A stretch of 8,410 nt of DNA from the NCBI GenBank assembly GCA_035306625.1, contig DATGNS010000355.1, forward strand, positions 1-8,410, written 5' to 3'. Both the position numbers and the translations under genes were made by a program. Below are positions 6,526 to 8,410 of this stretch, in pieces. The notes beneath the pieces are model-generated. The model was not told the DNA's origin. It did not search any database and was given only the letters and a program-made list of their open reading frames with translations. The stretch comes from Serpens sp035306625 (GTDB lineage Bacteria; Pseudomonadota; Gammaproteobacteria; Pseudomonadales; Pseudomonadaceae). Each line of letters begins with the position of its first letter. The first letter of the stretch is position 1.

Positions 6526-7155
6526 ATGACTTCACCCAATCCCGGGCCAGGGCGCCCCAAAGACCCCGTCAAACGTCAGGCCATCCTCGCCGCCGCCCAG
6601 GCACTGTTCCTGCGCCACGGCTACGAGGGCAGCAGCATGGAGGCCATCGCCCGCGAGGCCGGCGTGTCCAAGCTCACCGTGTACAGCCATTTCAGCGACA
6701 AGGAGACCCTGTTCCTGGAAGCGGTGAAGGCCAAGTGCGAGGAACAGCTGCCGGAGCTGTTCGCGACCCGGGACACGCCCGACGCCCTCGAAGCGCAGCT
6801 GCTCAGCATCGGCCGCGCCTTCCTGCGCCTGATCGACAGCCCCGAGTCCCTGGCCATGCACCGGTTGATGATCGGCCTGGGGCACAGCAATCCGGCGCTG
6901 GTGCAGCTGTTCTACGACGCCGGCCCCGGCCGCATCCTCGGCGAGCTGGAGCGCGTCCTGCGTCAGGCGGACCAGCGCGGCGAACTGCGCATCGCCCAGC
7001 CGCGCGCCGCCGCCGAGCACTTCTGCGCCCTGCTCAAGGGCGGGCACAACTTCCGCCTGCTGATCGGCCTGGCCCAGCCCCAGACCGCCGCCGAGGCCGA
7101 GCGGCATGCCCGCGAGGTGGTCGGACTGTTCATGCGGGCCTACCGCGCGGGTTGA
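6526..7155 (+). CDS. TetR/AcrR-family transcriptional regulator
   Basis: The 209-residue protein has a typical TetR N-terminal DNA-binding domain: GRPKDPVKRQAILAAAQALF (9-28) is helix 1, and the helix-turn-helix spans SSMEAIAREAGVSKLTVYSHF (36-56), followed by SDKETLF. The C-terminal ligand and dimer region (about 75-209) resembles the AefR-like class, with MHRLMIGL (111-118) and PALVQLFYDAGP (123-134). It is divergent from the RND operon, with a 22-bp inverted repeat between them, so it most likely represses the pump and itself and is released by a pump substrate. The ATG at 6526 has no Shine-Dalgarno, but an in-frame TGA at 6499-6501 rules out an earlier ATG. A near-copy of its 3' end (codons for residues 187-203) occurs again at 7480-7533. 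Confidence 0.92.
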   Translation: MTSPNPGPGRPKDPVKRQAILAAAQALFLRHGYEGSSMEAIAREAGVSKLTVYSHFSDKETLFLEAVKAKCEEQLPELFATRDTPDALEAQLLSIGRAFLRLIDSPESLAMHRLMIGLGHSNPALVQLFYDAGPGRILGELERVLRQADQRGELRIAQPRAAAEHFCALLKGGHNFRLLIGLAQPQTAAEAERHAREVVGLFMRAYRAG

Positions 7156-7210
7156 CCGACCGGGCGGGCAGGGGCAGCCTGCCGTCAGATCCGATACGGA
7201 GGACTGACGC

Positions 7211-7480
7211 ATGGACCTCACCGACCTCAAGGGCGCTCTGCTCTGGTGCACCCTGTTCAATTACCTGTTCCTGCTGCTCTGGGCGGGCCTGTTCATCCTT
7301 GCCCGAGACTGGATGTATCGCCTGCATGGCCGCTGGTTCCGGCTGACGCCGCAGACCTTCGACGCACTGCACTACGCCGGCCTGGCGTTCTACAAGGTGA
7401 CCATCCTGTTCTTCAACCTGGTTCCCTGGCTGGCCCTGAGCCTGATCGGCCGAGGCCATTCCCTTCCCCCCTGCGGATGA
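7211..7480 (+). CDS. Small membrane protein, DUF6868-like
   Basis: The 89-residue protein has two membrane helices (about 10-31 and 58-79) joined by a loop with RDWMYRLHGRWFRLTPQTFDALHYAG split across residues 32-57. This pattern, WC at 12-13 and LHGRWF...FDALHYAG...FYK..I..FNLVP, is what I recall for the DUF6868 family of about 80-residue inner-membrane proteins of unknown function. A strong GGAGGA site (7198-7203) precedes the ATG by 7 bases. It lies 55 bases after tetR on the same strand and may be co-transcribed. The last nine residues (RGHSLPPCG) look foreign to the family and are encoded next to a tetR-like relic, so the C-terminus may have been altered by a deletion. No function is proposed. 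Confidence 0.8.
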   Translation: MDLTDLKGALLWCTLFNYLFLLLWAGLFILARDWMYRLHGRWFRLTPQTFDALHYAGLAFYKVTILFFNLVPWLALSLIGRGHSLPPCG

Positions 7481-7533
7481 CCGCCGCCAAGGCCGAGTGG
7501 CATGGACGGGAAGTGGCCTGGCTGTTCATGTGA
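7480..7533 (+). pseudogene. Relic of a tetR 3' end (imperfect repeat of the upstream regulator)
   Basis: Bases 7480-7530 align without gaps to tetR bases 7084-7134 with 42 of 51 identities. Translated in the same frame they read TAAKAEWHGREVAWLFM against TAAEAERHAREVVGLFM (12 of 17 identical), and the relic ends at TGA 7531-7533. The frame differs from that of the DUF6868 gene, whose stop it overlaps, and no TetR DNA-binding domain precedes it, so it is not a working gene. Most differences are at third bases or conservative, which fits a once-functional homologue or a diverged duplicate. The chance of such a match in this position is low, but I have no statistics. Confidence 0.65.
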
Positions 7534-7623
7534 GCTTATGCAGCAAGCTGGTAATACCTGGTCTGCGGTGATATGTTGCCGGCGCCTTTTATTCTTCCGA
7601 CAAGTTGTATTCAGGAAATGACA

Positions 7624-8181
7624 ATGAAAAAGAAACTCGCCCTGGCCGCCGCCACGCTGGCGCTGATGCCGTTCCTGGCCAACTCGGCCCCGTTGCAGCA
7701 GGGAACTTCCTATGCGGGCGTGAATTACGCCTTACTGAATTACAGTGAGGATGGAGTTTCCACCGACGCGGAGCCCACTGCGCTGGTTGGTAAGTTGGGC
7801 TACTTCATGGTGGATCAGTTGGCGATTGAAGGCCGCCTCGGTTTCGGTGTCACGGACGACAGCGTGAGAGTCGATGCTTATGGCCAGCAGGTTGCCGTGG
7901 CCGTTGATCTGGATCGGATGTTTGGCCTTTATCTGACCGGACATTTCCCGCTGAGTGAACAAGCGTCTGTTTATGCCCTGGTAGGCTTCACCAATATGAA
8001 AGCCACCTTTTCCGCCGGAGGAACATCGCTCTCGGGTACCGACAGCGGTTTTACCTATGGTTTCGGTGCCAATCTTTATGCAAGCCCGCAGTTCGGCATT
8101 AATGCCGAATACACTCAGTATCTGGATGAGACGGGCTACTCCCTGTCGGCCGTAAGCATCGGCGCGACCTTGCCCTTCTGA
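7624..8181 (+). CDS. Small outer-membrane beta-barrel protein
   Basis: The 185-residue protein fits the OmpA-like/OMP_b-brl class of eight-stranded barrels. A signal peptide (MKKK, then a hydrophobic run to about 18) ends LANS/AP; cleavage after Ser21 is favoured because Pro at 23 would block cleavage after Ala22. Alternating strands follow, with family-like stretches YAGVNYALLNY (30-40), LVGKLGYFMVDQLAIEGRLGFG (54-75) and YGFGANLYASPQFGINAEYTQY (145-166). It ends in Phe185, the usual BAM recognition residue. The ATG at 7624 is chosen over 7618 because CAGGAA (7612-7617) lies 6-7 bases from the former and directly abuts the latter. Base composition is clearly lower in GC than its neighbours. 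It is probably monocistronic, with its own terminator. It is not a TolC-type channel, so it is not the missing efflux partner. Confidence 0.85.
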   Translation: MKKKLALAAATLALMPFLANSAPLQQGTSYAGVNYALLNYSEDGVSTDAEPTALVGKLGYFMVDQLAIEGRLGFGVTDDSVRVDAYGQQVAVAVDLDRMFGLYLTGHFPLSEQASVYALVGFTNMKATFSAGGTSLSGTDSGFTYGFGANLYASPQFGINAEYTQYLDETGYSLSAVSIGATLPF

Positions 8182-8201
8182 TCAAGAGGCGCACCTGAAC
8201 C

Positions 8202-8239
8202 ATGCCCCTGCTCGGCCTCCGGGCAGGGGCATTCTCTCT
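8202..8239 (+). terminator. Rho-independent terminator after the beta-barrel gene
   Basis: A 14-bp stem is formed by 8202-8215 (ATGCCCCTGCTCGG) and 8219-8232 (CCGGGCAGGGGCAT), with one T-G wobble and a CCT loop. It is followed by the pyrimidine tract TCTCTCT (8233-8239). It begins 20 bases after the stop codon, which is a standard terminator position. It separates the barrel gene from the downstream dehydrogenase. Confidence 0.85.
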
Positions 8240-8309
8240 GCCCCAGATCAAGCCTGCTTCCCATTGTGCCCCCTACACTGGAAGCCTGTTTCAAGCGGAG
8301 AGAGATCCC

Positions 8310-8410
8310 ATGACACGTCTGGACAACAAGGTCACCCTGATCACCGGCGCCGCCAGCGGCATTGGTCGCGCCACGGCGGATCGCTTTGCCGCCGAGGGCG
8401 CCCGCGTGGT
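8310..8410 (+). CDS. Short-chain dehydrogenase/reductase (5' end, partial)
   Basis: The first 33 codons run off the right edge. They encode MTRLDNKVTLITGAASGIGR and continue into a helix ending EGARVV. This is the N-terminal Rossmann beta-alpha-beta unit of a classical SDR with the nucleotide-binding TGxxxGxG motif at residues 12-19 (TGAASGIG). The enzyme should be a cytosolic NAD(P)(H)-dependent oxidoreductase; the substrate and catalytic Tyr-Lys pair lie outside the window. A GGAGAGAG ribosome site (8297-8304) precedes the ATG. A possible -10 box TACACT (8274-8279) lies 30 bases upstream, but no convincing -35 box accompanies it. Confidence 0.93.
   Translation, partial: MTRLDNKVTLITGAASGIGRATADRFAAEGARV

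Noticed and set aside
4491..6572. A 693-codon minus-strand frame overlapping both efflux genes
   Set aside because: It is a frame-shifted shadow of the fusion protein and pump genes, Arg/Gly/Ala/Pro-rich with no domain, and starts beyond the operator region.
7167..7183. Hairpin GGCAGG/CCTGCC between tetR and the DUF6868 gene as a terminator
   Set aside because: The stem is only 6 bp and no T tract follows; read-through into the DUF6868 gene is more likely.
7618..7623. Earlier start (ATG 7618) for the beta-barrel protein, and a frame opening at 7573
   Set aside because: The ribosome site CAGGAA directly abuts 7618 and is correctly spaced for 7624; the signal peptide begins at the MKKK of 7624, and the 7573 extension has no signal-like character.
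7624..8181. The beta-barrel protein as the outer-membrane channel of the RND pump
   Set aside because: At 185 residues with a small-barrel pattern it lacks the long helical domain of TolC/OprM channels, is on the other strand, and is separated by other genes.
8250..8291. Short direct repeat AAGCCTGCTT / AAGCCTGTTT upstream of the dehydrogenase
   Set aside because: Only 9 of 10 bases match, with no symmetry or promoter context; too weak to call an operator.

Overview
The window is GC-rich DNA from a gammaproteobacterium, most likely Pseudomonas or a close relative. The reasons are the dense GC-biased coding, the short intergenic spaces, an inverted pair of REP-type palindromes of the GTGGGAGCGG...CCGCGAT kind at 2161-2243, and the gene families present. 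No rRNA, tRNA, CRISPR array, insertion sequence or origin is visible.

Layout. Bases 1-167 hold the 3' end of an unrecognised plus-strand gene, closed by a UUCG-loop terminator. Facing it on the minus strand is a two-gene unit: a DUF2945/HVA1-type small protein (982-767) whose stop codon overlaps the start of a DUF488 protein (767-201). Upstream of that unit is a 284-base structured intergenic stretch. Next comes a minus-strand EamA/DMT-family transporter (2103-1267). A REP doublet (REPIN) then separates it from a minus-strand efflux operon: a lipoprotein membrane-fusion protein (6442-5339) followed 9 bases later by an RND inner-membrane pump (5329-2252).

Divergent from the pump operon is a TetR-family regulator (6526-7155). 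The 83-base divergent gap contains a 22-bp inverted repeat lying exactly over the -35 box and spacer of the best pump promoter. This is a classic locally regulated RND cassette: the regulator probably represses the pump and itself until a ligand binds. No outer-membrane channel gene lies in the window, so the pump must borrow a TolC/OprM-like channel encoded elsewhere.

Downstream of the regulator are a small two-helix membrane protein of the DUF6868 type (7211-7480), a less GC-rich gene for an 8-stranded-type outer-membrane beta-barrel (7624-8181) with a strong terminator, and the first 33 codons of a short-chain dehydrogenase (8310 onward).

The least expected observation is at 7480-7533. 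Immediately after the DUF6868 gene there is an imperfect copy (42/51 bases, 12/17 residues) of the last part of the tetR gene, ending in its own stop codon. It looks like the relic of a second tetR copy that was mostly deleted. I found no clearly novel multi-gene system. The other points worth checking are the pump operator, an Arg at the pump's usual proton-relay Lys position, the REPIN, and mutually exclusive hairpins upstream of the DUF2945 gene.
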